The notes: generated by a model from the sequence alone, not told the origin. Positions 46,737 to 56,348 are shown, counted from the first letter of the stretch. The stretch is DNA of 64,000 bases from Paraliobacillus zengyii (GCF_003268595.1 NZ_CP029797.1:2067501-2131500); one strand, 5' to 3'. Program-made: numbers and translations.

Positions 46737-47473
46737 GCGTTATCCTCCATGCTATAAATAATCAATGCATCAAAATGTGTTTCTTGTTTGCAATAGATTT
46801 TTTTATCTTTCATTAGCTCTAGTACAGCCATAAATGTCACAACTATATGAGAACGTGATGGATATTCAAATAATGCATCAAATGAAACACCTAATCTATG
46901 ATCTTGTAATTGAGTTAAAACCTCTTCCATTCGCTGTTTAATTGGTATCTCCGTTCGCTGAATTGTTGTTTCTAAAGGCCGGTTCCATTTTTTGCGATCA
47001 AATACTTTTTGCATTGCTGCAAGCATATCATAAATAGATAGATCACCTTTCGTATTAACTTTTTCTTGGTTCTTTTTAAACGCTATAACTTGAGCAGGTC
47101 TTGTAAAGCTATAACTTAAATCTGATTCTTTATCTTGAAGTTGACTAGCAGCTTCCTTATACTTCCGATACTCAATTAACCGACGCATTAATTCCTCGCG
47201 TGGATCTTCTTCATAATCCTCTTCTATATCTAATTCTTGATTTGGTAAAAGTAGTCCACTTTTCATTGCCAATAATGTAGCAGCCATCACCAAGTATTCA
47301 CTAGCAACATTTAATTCAAGCTGTTGCATTGTATGAATATAGTGCATATATTGCTCTGTTATTTTTGAAACAGGAATATCATAGATATCTATTTCATATT
47401 GATTAATTAAATGTAAAAGAAGATCCAATGGACCCTCAAAAGTATCCAATTTCACTTGATAGGATTGTTGCAT
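46733..47473 (-). CDS. scpA: Segregation and condensation protein A
   Basis: Kleisin subunit linking SMC heads. The 246-residue protein has the conserved N-terminus FEGPLDLLLHLINQYEIDIYDIP, a middle acidic region EEDYEEDPREELMRRLIEY, and a C-terminal winged helix. It lies between ribT and scpB, overlapping scpB by four bases. In B. subtilis the same order ribT-scpA-scpB follows the riboflavin operon, which is missing here. Confidence 0.96.
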   Translation of the reverse strand: MQQSYQVKLDTFEGPLDLLLHLINQYEIDIYDIPVSKITEQYMHYIHTMQQLELNVASEYLVMAATLLAMKSGLLLPNQELDIEEDYEEDPREELMRRLIEYRKYKEAASQLQDKESDLSYSFTRPAQVIAFKKNQEKVNTKGDLSIYDMLAAMQKVFDRKKWNRPLETTIQRTEIPIKQRMEEVLTQLQDHRLGVSFDALFEYPSRSHIVVTFMAVLELMKDKKIYCKQETHFDALIIYSMEDNA

Positions 47474-47582
47474 AGAATCCTTCCCCTTTTTTCTATATCG
47501 CCGTATTTACACTGATCTTAAATTATTATTTTAGCATATAGTACAACTAAAAATGCCTGATTCTATAAATTCTCTCTAAAAA

Positions 47583-47611
47583 AAGTAAAAACCAGCTCAT
47601 AAGGAGCTGGC
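47583..47611 (-). terminator. Terminator after ribT
   Basis: CCAGCTC (47592-47598) pairs perfectly with GAGCTGG (47604-47610), followed by TTTTTACTTTTTTT on the minus strand. Confidence 0.85.
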
Positions 47612-47620
47612 TTCAAATCT

Positions 47621-47971
47621 TTAAGAATCACACTTGGTTAAAAACTCTTCTGTTAAGTCATTGGCACATACTTGATATTTCTCACTATATTGTTCTTTAA
47701 TACCATTCACCATTTTCTTGCCTATTCCTGTATTTCTGTGTGAAGGATTAACTGATATATGCTGAATGATAACCTTACCAAATTCTTCATCCACATATAT
47801 GCCAATTGCTCCTAAAACATCTTCTTCTTTCCACAAATATAAATGCCAATTATCATTGTTCTCGTATTCCTTAATTGTTTGTTGTAATTTTTTAACATCT
47901 TTTTCTTCCGGCATAAAAGACAATAGTCCCATAGCAATCTTTTCTAGTGATTTTTTAAAACGAATTAACAT
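47621..47971 (-). CDS. ribT: GNAT acetyltransferase-like protein RibT
   Basis: A 116-residue protein very close to RibT: MLIRFKKSLEKIAMGLLSFM and IQHISVNPSHRNTGIGKKM, the latter being the acetyl-CoA-binding motif of GNAT enzymes. RibT is the last gene of the B. subtilis riboflavin operon; its substrate is unknown. Here it stands alone with its own promoter and terminator, because ribD-E-BA-H are not upstream. It is a marker that the riboflavin operon once stood here. Confidence 0.9.
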   Translation of the reverse strand: MLIRFKKSLEKIAMGLLSFMPEEKDVKKLQQTIKEYENNDNWHLYLWKEEDVLGAIGIYVDEEFGKVIIQHISVNPSHRNTGIGKKMVNGIKEQYSEKYQVCANDLTEEFLTKCDS

Positions 47972-47986
47972 ATATACCCCTCATTA

Positions 47987-48049
47987 TTTAAGAACTTATT
48001 ATATAGTATAACGTTACCAGTCCTCAAAAGGTTCCAATAAGTTCTTAAA
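47987..48049 (-). promoter_or_regulatory. ribT promoter inside a 14-bp inverted repeat
   Basis: TTTAAGAACTTATT (47987-48000) and AATAAGTTCTTAAA (48036-48049) are perfect inverted repeats. Between and overlapping them, on the minus strand, lie TTGAGG and TATAAT 18 bases apart, a good sigma-A promoter. The layout could be an operator. The remainder of 48050-48306 is AT-rich with no gene and nothing else I can assign. Confidence 0.5.
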
Positions 48050-48306
48050 ACTTTTATTATATCTGTGCTATTTAAAGTGTTTTCAAAACTTTATTCTAAT
48101 ATATTATTTTTTTGCACATATTGATCATACTACTTTTTTTAATGATTGTCATGATTTTGCTAGCAATTGTTATAAAATATCCATAATTTCAAGCTTAAAT
48201 AAAACGACAAAGACTAAACTAAGTATAGAGTGATTAACACTTTAAGAAGTAGCTTTCAGCTTAACAATAGTGGTCAATTAGTAACTTTTTTTATAAATTC
48301 AATGTA

Positions 48307-50082
48307 CTAATTCTTTCGGAAGAATAATCTATCAAACGGAACTAATCCAATTGTACTCAGAGATATCCCCATTAATTTTTTATGAATTAGAGCTTTTTGA
48401 AACGTAGTATATAACGGTATAATTATATCTTGATCAATCAATTTTTCTTCTAACTGTTTTAGCAATTCAAAACGTTTTTCTTGTCGTTTTTCCCTCATAA
48501 CTTTATCACAAAACTTATAAACCTTCTCTTCTAAATTATATAATTCAGAAAACACACTACTCTCAGATAGAAATAAATTATATACAGAAACCTCTCTTGA
48601 ATTTTCAGAAAGAAAACCAGATAGAACTAAATCTGCTTGTTTTGACATTTCTATAAAACTTGAATATGGCACTTGAATAATATCAAGTTTTATACCGTAT
48701 TTGGTTAATTCAGTCTGTATCCAATTAATATCATCTTCATTAGGAGTCAATTCATATGTCATTAAAGTTAAAGATTCATCGTACTTAGTGTCTTGATAAA
48801 TCCAAGAATTAGAAGAATCATCATTTTCTTGATCTATAAATGAATTTGCCTTTTTAAATCTTGGATACCCCAAGTCCCTAACCATATTATCTTTGTTGAT
48901 CATTAATGATACCCTTCTCCTTAATAAATGATTTATTCTAATAGTTTTTTTATTCATATTCCACATAAGATACTTAGTTGATAGATGATTTCTTCGAACG
49001 TGATTATATCCATCATCACTATCTTTTTCTAACGAAAATGGAATGTAAAATAGAGGTTCCCGCTTCATTTTATTAGCATTAAAATATTTCTCAATAGTTG
49101 GTAATATAAATATTGTAATTTCATCAAGGTAGGCCCTACCCTTAAAATAAGTAGGATGAACTTTTAGATTTAATAATGTCTCATCATGTTTTTCTATCAT
49201 AAAAGGTCCAGTACCTATGGGAACTTCAGCAAATATTTCTTTTGTTTTACCACCATAATCTTCAGGAACAATGGAGCACTTGGGGGAGGATATAAGAATA
49301 TCCCAATTATACATCGACTGTGAAAATTCAAATCGTATAACGTGACTTCCTATACAGCTTATACTTTTCAGATGCCTAATTATCCATTTTGATGGTGTAT
49401 TACCAAGCCTCTCAAAACTAAATTTTATATCTTTTGAAGTAAGGTTTTTATTGTTGTGGAAATTAACCCCTTTCCTTATATAAAAAGTCCATTCCTTCCC
49501 CTCATTATTTTCTTCCCAATAATGCGATATACTTGGCACTATGCTTTCACTTTCCTTACTGTAAGTAACTAATGTATTGAAAATTTGTTCTACAATGTGC
49601 CTTTCCGATTCCCTTTCAACAACAGCAGGATCTAATGAGTTATAAATACGAAAATATGGGATTTTTAAGTGTTCATAATCATTTTTATTTTCATTCTCCT
49701 TTGTTACATTATCAACTTTCAGTCCAAAAAGTTTGAGAATCATACCATAAAAGACTTGCTCAATCTCATTATATAAATCATTATTTTCAAACAAAGATAT
49801 TAGCCTAATAATTTCATCATAATCAGGTGACTGGTCTTCAAAGTAATCAAACATTTCTTCAATAGTTACTAAAAAGATTATTGTGGTTGCATTCCCTCTT
49901 CCTTCTCCTTTATTTCTATTTATCCACTTTTTATCAGCCATCTTATTCAAGATATTGGTTACAGTTCTTTCTGAGCATTGTAACTCTTTACTAATCTCAC
50001 TTCTGGTTAATTTGACCTCTTGAAACGCTATGAACTGTGAGTACTTAGCAAAAAGATGAAAATAGTGTTCTATAAGCTTCAT
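48307..50082 (-). CDS. SgrR-type transcriptional regulator with solute-binding domain
   Basis: A 591-residue cytoplasmic protein. The N-terminal winged helix (about 1-75, VKLTRSEISKELQCSERTVTNILNKM) resembles SgrR, and an SBP_bac_5 peptide/solute-binding domain covers about 145-540 (LDPAVVERESERHIVEQIF, WTFYIRKGVNFH, YFKGRAYLDEI). No signal peptide, so ligand sensing is inside the cell. Known relatives (SgrR, YbdO) control divergent transporters; here an EamA gene is divergent 146 bases away. The ligand is unknown. It occupies the site of the riboflavin operon. Confidence 0.85.
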   Translation of the reverse strand: MKLIEHYFHLFAKYSQFIAFQEVKLTRSEISKELQCSERTVTNILNKMADKKWINRNKGEGRGNATTIIFLVTIEEMFDYFEDQSPDYDEIIRLISLFENNDLYNEIEQVFYGMILKLFGLKVDNVTKENENKNDYEHLKIPYFRIYNSLDPAVVERESERHIVEQIFNTLVTYSKESESIVPSISHYWEENNEGKEWTFYIRKGVNFHNNKNLTSKDIKFSFERLGNTPSKWIIRHLKSISCIGSHVIRFEFSQSMYNWDILISSPKCSIVPEDYGGKTKEIFAEVPIGTGPFMIEKHDETLLNLKVHPTYFKGRAYLDEITIFILPTIEKYFNANKMKREPLFYIPFSLEKDSDDGYNHVRRNHLSTKYLMWNMNKKTIRINHLLRRRVSLMINKDNMVRDLGYPRFKKANSFIDQENDDSSNSWIYQDTKYDESLTLMTYELTPNEDDINWIQTELTKYGIKLDIIQVPYSSFIEMSKQADLVLSGFLSENSREVSVYNLFLSESSVFSELYNLEEKVYKFCDKVMREKRQEKRFELLKQLEEKLIDQDIIIPLYTTFQKALIHKKLMGISLSTIGLVPFDRLFFRKN

Positions 50083-50228
50083 GATTATACGTTCCCCCTA
50101 CTATAAAAGGTGAAATTGCAATCATTAACTTTCACTTTTTATTCTCCTTTTAGTAAGTATAATTATAATTACGGACTTTGTAAATTTTATACATTAGTGA
50201 GATATAAATTTGGGGGGAGGTTTGATGA

Positions 50229-51138
50229 ATGGGAGGATTACAAAAAGGTCATTTTTTCAATCTAGTTTCTGTTATCACGATGGCGGTCGGGCCATTATTA
50301 TCAAAATTTGGTTTATTGGAGATTTCCCCTGCTCAAGCATCTGTTATTAACACTATAACTGTTTATCATTGCAAGTTATCTATTGGGAGTAATACAACAT
50401 AGGAAGGTGAATTTCTATGTTGAAAAGGAAATAATGATGTTAGCTTTATTCAATTCAATAGGGGTTATCTTTTTATTTTTAAGTACAAATTTACTTTCTC
50501 CAGTTGAAATAGGGTTTATTGGAAGGTTTTATACTGTATTTGCTGTGATATTATCCGTTTTAATACTAAAAGAGAGACTAAGTAAAAAGGAAGTAATATT
50601 TATAACTCTGGCAATCTTAGGAGCTTTTTTATTTGTTAATAGAGGTGGAGATTTTGATTCAAATATATTAGGTAGTTTATTTGCAGTTATATATACGTTC
50701 TTCTTCGCATTAACAAACATATTCATTAAAAAAACTATGTCTAAAGAAAGAGATTCAAATTCTATTTTATTTACTAACAATTGTATTACCCTCATATTTG
50801 TTTTACTTTACGCAACTATAACAGGAGATCTTTTAAATTCTGAGTATTCAATAACAGGAGTAAGTTTTATAATTACATCTTCACTTTTAACTGGATTTTT
50901 GGGAACGCTTTTCTTATATAAAGCTTTGCAACACTTACGTTTCTCGATCGCTAATGTAACCAGAGCATTCAGTCCGTTATTACTTGCTACAATATCATTT
51001 CCGTTTTTCCCAATTGAAATAACCATTCAAAATGTATTAGGTGCAATAGTTTTAATACTTTCAATTCTTTTATTATCTTTAGGAAAAACCAACAAAGATA
51101 AGTCTATCGATACAAATAAAAAGGCTTCTAATTCTTAA
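50229..51138 (+). pseudogene. EamA/DMT-family transporter, disrupted by a frameshift
   Basis: A drug/metabolite transporter that would be about 302 residues with ten helices. The natural start is ATG at 50229 behind GGGGGGAGG. That frame runs 57 codons (MGGLQKGHFFNLVSVITMAV) and stops at 50400. Family-like sequence continues in the +1 frame from about 50370 (IASYLLGVIQHRK) to the stop at 51136. The total of 910 bases is one more than a multiple of three, so a single inserted base near 50361-50371 explains it. The downstream frame has a TTG at 50383 but no ribosome site. Sequencing error is possible. Confidence 0.82.
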
Positions 51139-51234
51139 CTGAATGGTTTAAATTGTAACTCTAGTAGTACGTCTTTATGCACGTTTTATTTATTAATCGA
51201 ACAAGGAGTTGATTCTCCCCAATAAGAACTTAAA

Positions 51235-51274
51235 AAAGATATGATTCCCATAGTAAAATGGAAATCATATCTTT
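51235..51274. terminator. Bidirectional terminator between eamA and ppiB
   Basis: AAAGATATGATTCCCAT (51235-51251) pairs with ATGGAAATCATATCTTT (51258-51274) with one mismatch, serving the convergent genes. Confidence 0.85.
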
Positions 51275-51305
51275 ATATGTCTTTTAAAATTATTTAATCG
51301 AGAAC

Positions 51306-51743
51306 TTACTCTTTTTCAGCAAATGTGACAGTTTTCATAGCGTCACCTTGTTTAATACGTAAAACAACATCCATACCTTCTATTACTTGTCCAAAAACAG
51401 TATGAACACCGTCTAAATGAGGTTGTGGCTCATGTACTAAGAAAAATTGACTTCCACCAGTATCTTTGCCTGCGTGAGCCATTGATAACGATCCTGCTTT
51501 GTGCTTATGCGGATTACCTTCTGTTTCACAAGCAATAGCATAACCAGGTCCACCTGATCCTGTTCCTGTTGGATCCCCACCTTGTGCAACGAAACCAGGT
51601 ATTACGCGGTGAAATACAACACCATCATAAAAACCACTAGTTGCTAATTTTTCGAAGTTTGCTACCGTATTAGGAGCAGCTTCCTCATACATTTCAATTA
51701 CTATTTTTTCGCCATTTTCAAATTCAATTGTTGCTTGTTTCAT
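51306..51743 (-). CDS. ppiB: Peptidyl-prolyl cis-trans isomerase, cyclophilin type
   Basis: Cytoplasmic cyclophilin that speeds proline isomerisation. The 145-residue protein has [20 protein letters not shown] (catalytic Arg) and [16 protein letters not shown]. It starts behind AGGAGG and three bases after lysA. The lysA-ppiB neighbourhood matches B. subtilis. Full length. Confidence 0.96.
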   Translation of the reverse strand: MKQATIEFENGEKIVIEMYEEAAPNTVANFEKLATSGFYDGVVFHRVIPGFVAQGGDPTGTGSGGPGYAIACETEGNPHKHKAGSLSMAHAGKDTGGSQFFLVHEPQPHLDGVHTVFGQVIEGMDVVLRIKQGDAMKTVTFAEKE

Positions 51744-51745
51744 CT

Positions 51746-53050
51746 TTATTCCTCCTCGTAAGATAAGTCATTTTTACTAACTTCTTGATAGGTCTCGCGC
51801 TGAATGACAAGTTTATCTTGTTTATTTTCAATAAATACTACAGCTGCTTTTGGAAAACGATTATAATTACTTGACATGGAATAGCCATACGCACCAGTAC
51901 TAAAAACAGCAAGAAGATCGCCTGGTTCTGCATTTGCTAATGGAACATCCCATAATAACATATCGCCTGATTCACAGCACTTTCCTGCAACGGACGCGGT
52001 TGTAGAAGCTGGTACATTCGCTTTATTTGCAAGAATAGCATCATACTTGGCTTGATAAAGTGCAGGTCGAATGTTGTCTGTCATTCCTCCATCGACTGCA
52101 ATATAGTCTCGCACACCTGGAATTTGTTTTTTTGAACCTACTGTATAAAGTGTTATTGCAGTATTGCCAACAATCGCACGACCTGGTTCAATCCATATCT
52201 CTGGGAAGTCCATGTCATGTTTGACAACTTGTTGTTTAATCTCATCAACAAGTGCATTAACATAACCATCTAGTTGTAGAGGTTCATCTTCATCAGTATA
52301 ACGAATTCCAAAACCACCACCCAAATTTAATACTTCTGGAGTGTAGTCATAGTTTTTTTTCCAGCTAGCTAATGAATCAAATAAACGACGTACTGCCATA
52401 ACAAAACCATCTGTTTCAAATATTTGCGAACCTATATGACAGTGTAGCCCTTTAACATGCATACTGTCAATTTCTTGTAACTTTCTAAATGCCTCTTCCG
52501 CTTGTCCATTTGCTAAATCAAATCCGAATTTTGAATCTTCGTTACCAGTAAGAATATAGTCATGTGTATGTGCTTCAATACCTGGCGTCACACGAATAAG
52601 TACATCCATTTCACTTTGATAGTTTGCTAATATTTCTTTTAACAAATCAATTTCATGAAAATTGTCAATGACAATACAGCCGATGTCATGTTTAACAGCC
52701 ATTTCTAATTCAGCTACACTTTTATTATTCCCATGCATATGAATTTTCTCAGTAGGAAAGTCGGCTTGTAAGGCTGTATACAATTCCCCTTGTGATACAA
52801 CGTCTAAACTTAAATTCTCTTGTTTAGCAACTTGTAACATAGCAATAGATGAAAAGGCTTTACTTGCATATGCAACCTGAGCATTTACACCTAAACGAGC
52901 AAAAGTGTCGACAAAAGCACGTGCATTCTCTCTGATTTTTTCAACATCATATACAAAAAGAGGGGTTTCATATTTTTTCGCTAAATATGTGGTATCGACG
53001 CCTCCGATTGTTAAATGACCTTGAATATCTATATCTTTAAGCTCTTGCAT
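51746..53050 (-). CDS. lysA: Diaminopimelate decarboxylase
   Basis: PLP-dependent enzyme making L-lysine from meso-diaminopimelate. The 434-residue protein has the PLP lysine in AYASKAF (Lys64), [40 protein letters not shown] and the C-terminal CCESGDML. The ATG at 53050 follows GGAGGTG; a GTG at 53065 lies before that site. No lysine riboswitch is visible upstream. Position between spoVAF and ppiB matches B. subtilis. Confidence 0.96.
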   Translation of the reverse strand: MQELKDIDIQGHLTIGGVDTTYLAKKYETPLFVYDVEKIRENARAFVDTFARLGVNAQVAYASKAFSSIAMLQVAKQENLSLDVVSQGELYTALQADFPTEKIHMHGNNKSVAELEMAVKHDIGCIVIDNFHEIDLLKEILANYQSEMDVLIRVTPGIEAHTHDYILTGNEDSKFGFDLANGQAEEAFRKLQEIDSMHVKGLHCHIGSQIFETDGFVMAVRRLFDSLASWKKNYDYTPEVLNLGGGFGIRYTDEDEPLQLDGYVNALVDEIKQQVVKHDMDFPEIWIEPGRAIVGNTAITLYTVGSKKQIPGVRDYIAVDGGMTDNIRPALYQAKYDAILANKANVPASTTASVAGKCCESGDMLLWDVPLANAEPGDLLAVFSTGAYGYSMSSNYNRFPKAAVVFIENKQDKLVIQRETYQEVSKNDLSYEEE

Positions 53051-53116
53051 CAAATACACCTCCACAATCCTTCAGAAAATATGCTTCTTTTCATCAATCT
53101 AGCTGAAAAAAATAAA

Positions 53117-53176
53117 AATCCCTTGCCAGTTTATACGATGAATAAATAGCATTCATAACATATAATGGAAGGGATT
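53117..53176 (-). terminator. Probable terminator after spoVAF
   Basis: AATCCCTT (53117-53124) pairs with AAGGGATT (53169-53176). An inner ATGAAT/ATTCAT hairpin lies between, and TTTTTATTTTTTT follows on the minus strand. Confidence 0.6.
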
Positions 53177-53268
53177 CCTAACATATTCCCAACTTCTTTT
53201 TCTTTTTAGATAAAATTAATTTACCACAAGTTAGGTCCGCGTTCAACTTTTATAATTGAATAATTATA

Positions 53269-54738
53269 TTATGGTTGTTTATAATTGTTTTTTGGATGTA
53301 CAATGCTTGGTCGTTCTTTCGATTGTGGAACTGCAAATCGAAACAATATTTGAATTAACGCTTTCCCATTAAAAGGTAAAAACGGCCATAGGTATGGTGT
53401 ATTTAAAGACTTTGTTCGAGCTAATAATATTACATAGAGTGAAAAACCAATTAATAATCCTTTCACACCGAAGATCCCGGTAAATATTAGTAATAAAACT
53501 CGAATCATCTTGTTTGCAATACTAAGTTCATAACTAGGGGTTGCAAACGAACCGATTGCACTTATTGCTACATATAAAATAACTTCAGCTGTAAAAAGAC
53601 CAACATCAATAGCTATTTGCCCAATTAAGACAGCTGCAATTAACCCCATGGCAGTTGATAATGGTGTTGGCGTATGGATCGCCGCCATTCGTAGAAATTC
53701 TATACCGATATCAGCTAATATAATTTGTAAAATAATTGGTATATTACCTGATTCATTAGGACCAATAAATGACAACGCATCAGGGAGTAATTGTTGTTCC
53801 ATCACCATAATGTACCATAATGGCAGAAGGAAGATAGAAGCGAGAATACCAGTAAAACGTATCCACCGTACAAATGTTCCGATTGCTGGTGATTGGCGAT
53901 ATTCCTCCGCATGTTGTACATGATGAAAATAGGTAGTAGGTGTGATAATTATACTTGGTGAAGTATCAACCATGATTAGTACATGCCCTTCAAATAGATG
54001 ATTGGCTGCAACATCAGGACGTTCTGTATATCGAACCAAAGGAAAAGGATTAACTCCTTGTTTCACCAAATATTCCTCTATTGTTTTATCAGCCATTGCT
54101 AAACCATCTATGTCGATACTCTCTAATTCCTTTTTAATCTTTCTGACCAATCCATCATCAGCAATATCTTGAATATAGGAAATGCAAATATCGGTTTTAG
54201 ATCGTTCTCCTACTTGTAAAATTTCATTACGTAGCCGTTCATCACGTACACGTCTTCTTGTTAAGGCTGTATTTTCGATAATATTCTCTGTGTAGCCATC
54301 CCTTGCACCGCGAACAACCTTTTCTGTATCTGGTTCTTCAGGACTTCTTCCAGGGTAACTTCTTACATCTACCGTAAAACCAACATCTTGTCCATCAATA
54401 AAAATAACAATTAATCCAGAAAGTAATTGTGTCATTAAATCATCTAAATATTCATATTCTTCCACTTGTTGATGAACTAGACGATTTTTAATAATTGTTG
54501 TAAGTTGACTTTTATTTGTCTCTTCCTCGTTAATGGAGACAAGTTTTTTTAATAATTCTACAATCACAGGTGTTTCACATAATCCTGTAACATAATACAA
54601 TTGGACTTTCTGTTTTAATAAAATAATTTCTCGAAAACCAATATCAAAAGACGTTCCCACACCTAATTTACTTTTCATATAACTTTGAATTTCATTTATA
54701 TCATTCATAATTGGTTTCTTATCTTTTTTTTTACTCAA
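53269..54738 (-). CDS. spoVAF: Stage V sporulation protein AF (GerA-family)
   Basis: A 489-residue protein related to the A subunits of germinant receptors. It has a soluble N-terminal part (1-290) and four to five membrane helices (about 295-450). Signatures are RSYPGRSPEEPDTEKVVRG, NTALTRRRVRDERL and GHVLIMVDTSPS. In B. subtilis it assists germination through a complex with FigP. The start is TTG at 54738 behind AGAGGTG; the GTG at 54747 lies within the site. It overlaps spoVAEA. Last gene of the operon. Confidence 0.94.
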   Translation of the reverse strand: MSKKKDKKPIMNDINEIQSYMKSKLGVGTSFDIGFREIILLKQKVQLYYVTGLCETPVIVELLKKLVSINEEETNKSQLTTIIKNRLVHQQVEEYEYLDDLMTQLLSGLIVIFIDGQDVGFTVDVRSYPGRSPEEPDTEKVVRGARDGYTENIIENTALTRRRVRDERLRNEILQVGERSKTDICISYIQDIADDGLVRKIKKELESIDIDGLAMADKTIEEYLVKQGVNPFPLVRYTERPDVAANHLFEGHVLIMVDTSPSIIITPTTYFHHVQHAEEYRQSPAIGTFVRWIRFTGILASIFLLPLWYIMVMEQQLLPDALSFIGPNESGNIPIILQIILADIGIEFLRMAAIHTPTPLSTAMGLIAAVLIGQIAIDVGLFTAEVILYVAISAIGSFATPSYELSIANKMIRVLLLIFTGIFGVKGLLIGFSLYVILLARTKSLNTPYLWPFLPFNGKALIQILFRFAVPQSKERPSIVHPKNNYKQP

Positions 54739-55297
54739 TCGGGACACCTCTTTCTAAAATCAATTCAACAGCCTTTCGAGTAATTGGACAACCTTTCTTT
54801 TCATCATCATACCCATGCATCTTCCCAATATCTCCAATTGCTATAACATTAGGTAGATTAAGTTGATCCAATATGTAAACCGTGTCCCCGTTTATTCTAC
54901 CTACTTCAGCAATCGGGACACCTTCTTTATCAACACCATGCTCATTAATCTGTCCATCTTGGTCTATTGAAAGTGCTACACGTGACCACTCCATATTTTT
55001 CGTATGTGCAGCTACTGCAACAACACCTAAAATCGTGATGATCGGATCATGCACTAAGGCTAAGATAGTTTCTTCACCAGATCCTATACCAAATACACCA
55101 GCATCATCAACTAAGACATAAACAGGATTTACTTTAGCTTCATAAACAGCTTTAATGATATCTTCTGATGTATAAACACTAGGATTACCAGCAAATGCAG
55201 AAAGTGACGTGCCACCCAAAGTTTTAGCTATGTAATCAATCGTGTGTTGCGCATATTGATCACCATCTGTAATGATAATAACTTGTTTTTTATCCAT
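54731..55297 (-). CDS. spoVAEA: Stage V sporulation protein AEa
   Basis: A 188-residue soluble protein of the SpoVAEa family, with IITDGDQYAQHTIDYIAK, VYVLVDDAGVFGIGSGEETIL and GCPITRKAVEL. It associates with germinant-related proteins in the spore. It starts 30 bases after spoVAB. In B. subtilis spoVAC, spoVAD and spoVAEb stand between AB and AEa; they are absent here. It overlaps spoVAF by eight bases. Confidence 0.92.
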   Translation of the reverse strand: MDKKQVIIITDGDQYAQHTIDYIAKTLGGTSLSAFAGNPSVYTSEDIIKAVYEAKVNPVYVLVDDAGVFGIGSGEETILALVHDPIITILGVVAVAAHTKNMEWSRVALSIDQDGQINEHGVDKEGVPIAEVGRINGDTVYILDQLNLPNVIAIGDIGKMHGYDDEKKGCPITRKAVELILERGVPIE

Positions 55298-55327
55298 AGT
55301 AATTATCCTTTCGTCTGATTAATCTAG

Positions 55328-55753
55328 TTACTTAACAAACACCAACCATTGAAATAATGAACCAATAATTTTCCCTAGAACTATAGCCATCATAAGCCAA
55401 ATAATTTGATGATCTACCCGAATTCGCTTGGCCAAGATAGGAAAAACATTTAGTACTTCTGTCAACGCTGCAGCTAACATACCAATAAAAATACCATGCA
55501 GTAATCCCCAAATTACTAAGATAAAGTTTGGAAGATAAAAGGTGTAATTGCTAAATGAGAGATACGTACCAAAAAAAACACCCACTATAACTGCCATTTC
55601 ATAATAATGTAAGAATTTTTTTGTTTTGCTTAATGTAACTAATCTTGGTATGATCCCTAACATTGTTAAGAATGCAACGAAACCTGTTCCTACTACCAAT
55701 CCGGAACCTAAACCAATACATACATCAACAAGTTTATTTATCATTTGAATCAT
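55328..55753 (-). CDS. spoVAB: Stage V sporulation protein AB
   Basis: A 141-residue membrane protein with four helices, e.g. GLGSGLVVGTGFVAFLTMLG and GTYLSFSNYTFYLP. It belongs to the SpoVA set that moves dipicolinic acid in sporulation, though AB is an accessory subunit. It overlaps spoVAA by 20 bases and has no strong ribosome site, so it is probably translationally coupled to it. The next gene is spoVAEA rather than spoVAC. Confidence 0.93.
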   Translation of the reverse strand: MIQMINKLVDVCIGLGSGLVVGTGFVAFLTMLGIIPRLVTLSKTKKFLHYYEMAVIVGVFFGTYLSFSNYTFYLPNFILVIWGLLHGIFIGMLAAALTEVLNVFPILAKRIRVDHQIIWLMMAIVLGKIIGSLFQWLVFVK

Positions 55754-56348
55754 TCAATTTGTTCTCATAATGACTTACATATTGATCGATATCTTGTTGG
55801 TACTTATAAATTTCAATTTCTAACGGACTAGGTTCTTCATTAATTCGCTTTTTAAAAATATGATTAAAAAATAAAATCATCCCAAGACCTAGACCTAGTG
55901 AATAAGGAACCTGCATCCAAAGAGGATATTTTTCCTTTTCTCCTGTAAACAAATAATGAAGGCGTTGCTGTACACTTTGCATGCTTACATCATAATGAAA
56001 ATTCATAATTGTCATAGCTGAGCCAACAAATAATAAGGACCATACAAACAGGATAAATGTTACTCTAGGTACTCTTCTTTTTTTAGTAATATGTATAATT
56101 GTTTGATTTGGACCTAATAACTGTAGATCAATTTCAGGAAAATACGCTTGTAATTTTTTAATAACAGTAAATCCTTCTATTACACAAACTTCTAAATCTT
56201 CTTTTACTATTTCTCGTAAAACGATTTGGTTTAATTTAGCAACCATTGCTTCATTTCCTGAAATAAAGGCAATGTCTTTTAACCTGACTTTTTTCTTTGC
56301 TGTTGTCTGGTAATGTTTTTTCATTCTTAAATAAATGATTCCATTCAA
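55734..56348 (-). CDS. spoVAA: Stage V sporulation protein AA
   Basis: A 204-residue protein with a soluble N-terminal domain (1-95, IYLRMKKHYQTTAKKK, VRLKDIAFISG) and two membrane helices (about 98-120 and 145-165). It is a SpoVA accessory subunit. The start is TTG at 56348 with GGAGG seven bases before. It is the first gene of the spoVA operon and has a sigma-G promoter 25 bases upstream. Confidence 0.93.
   Translation of the reverse strand: MNGIIYLRMKKHYQTTAKKKVRLKDIAFISGNEAMVAKLNQIVLREIVKEDLEVCVIEGFTVIKKLQAYFPEIDLQLLGPNQTIIHITKKRRVPRVTFILFVWSLLFVGSAMTIMNFHYDVSMQSVQQRLHYLFTGEKEKYPLWMQVPYSLGLGLGMILFFNHIFKKRINEEPSPLEIEIYKYQQDIDQYVSHYENKLNDSNDK

Noticed and set aside
47972..48306. Remnant FMN riboswitch or rib gene fragments next to ribT
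   Set aside because: No FMN aptamer signature and no translated fragment of rib genes could be recognised; only the inverted repeat and promoter are visible.
52994..53268. Lysine riboswitch before lysA
   Set aside because: The gap holds only a terminator-like hairpin for spoVAF; no lysine aptamer elements were seen.
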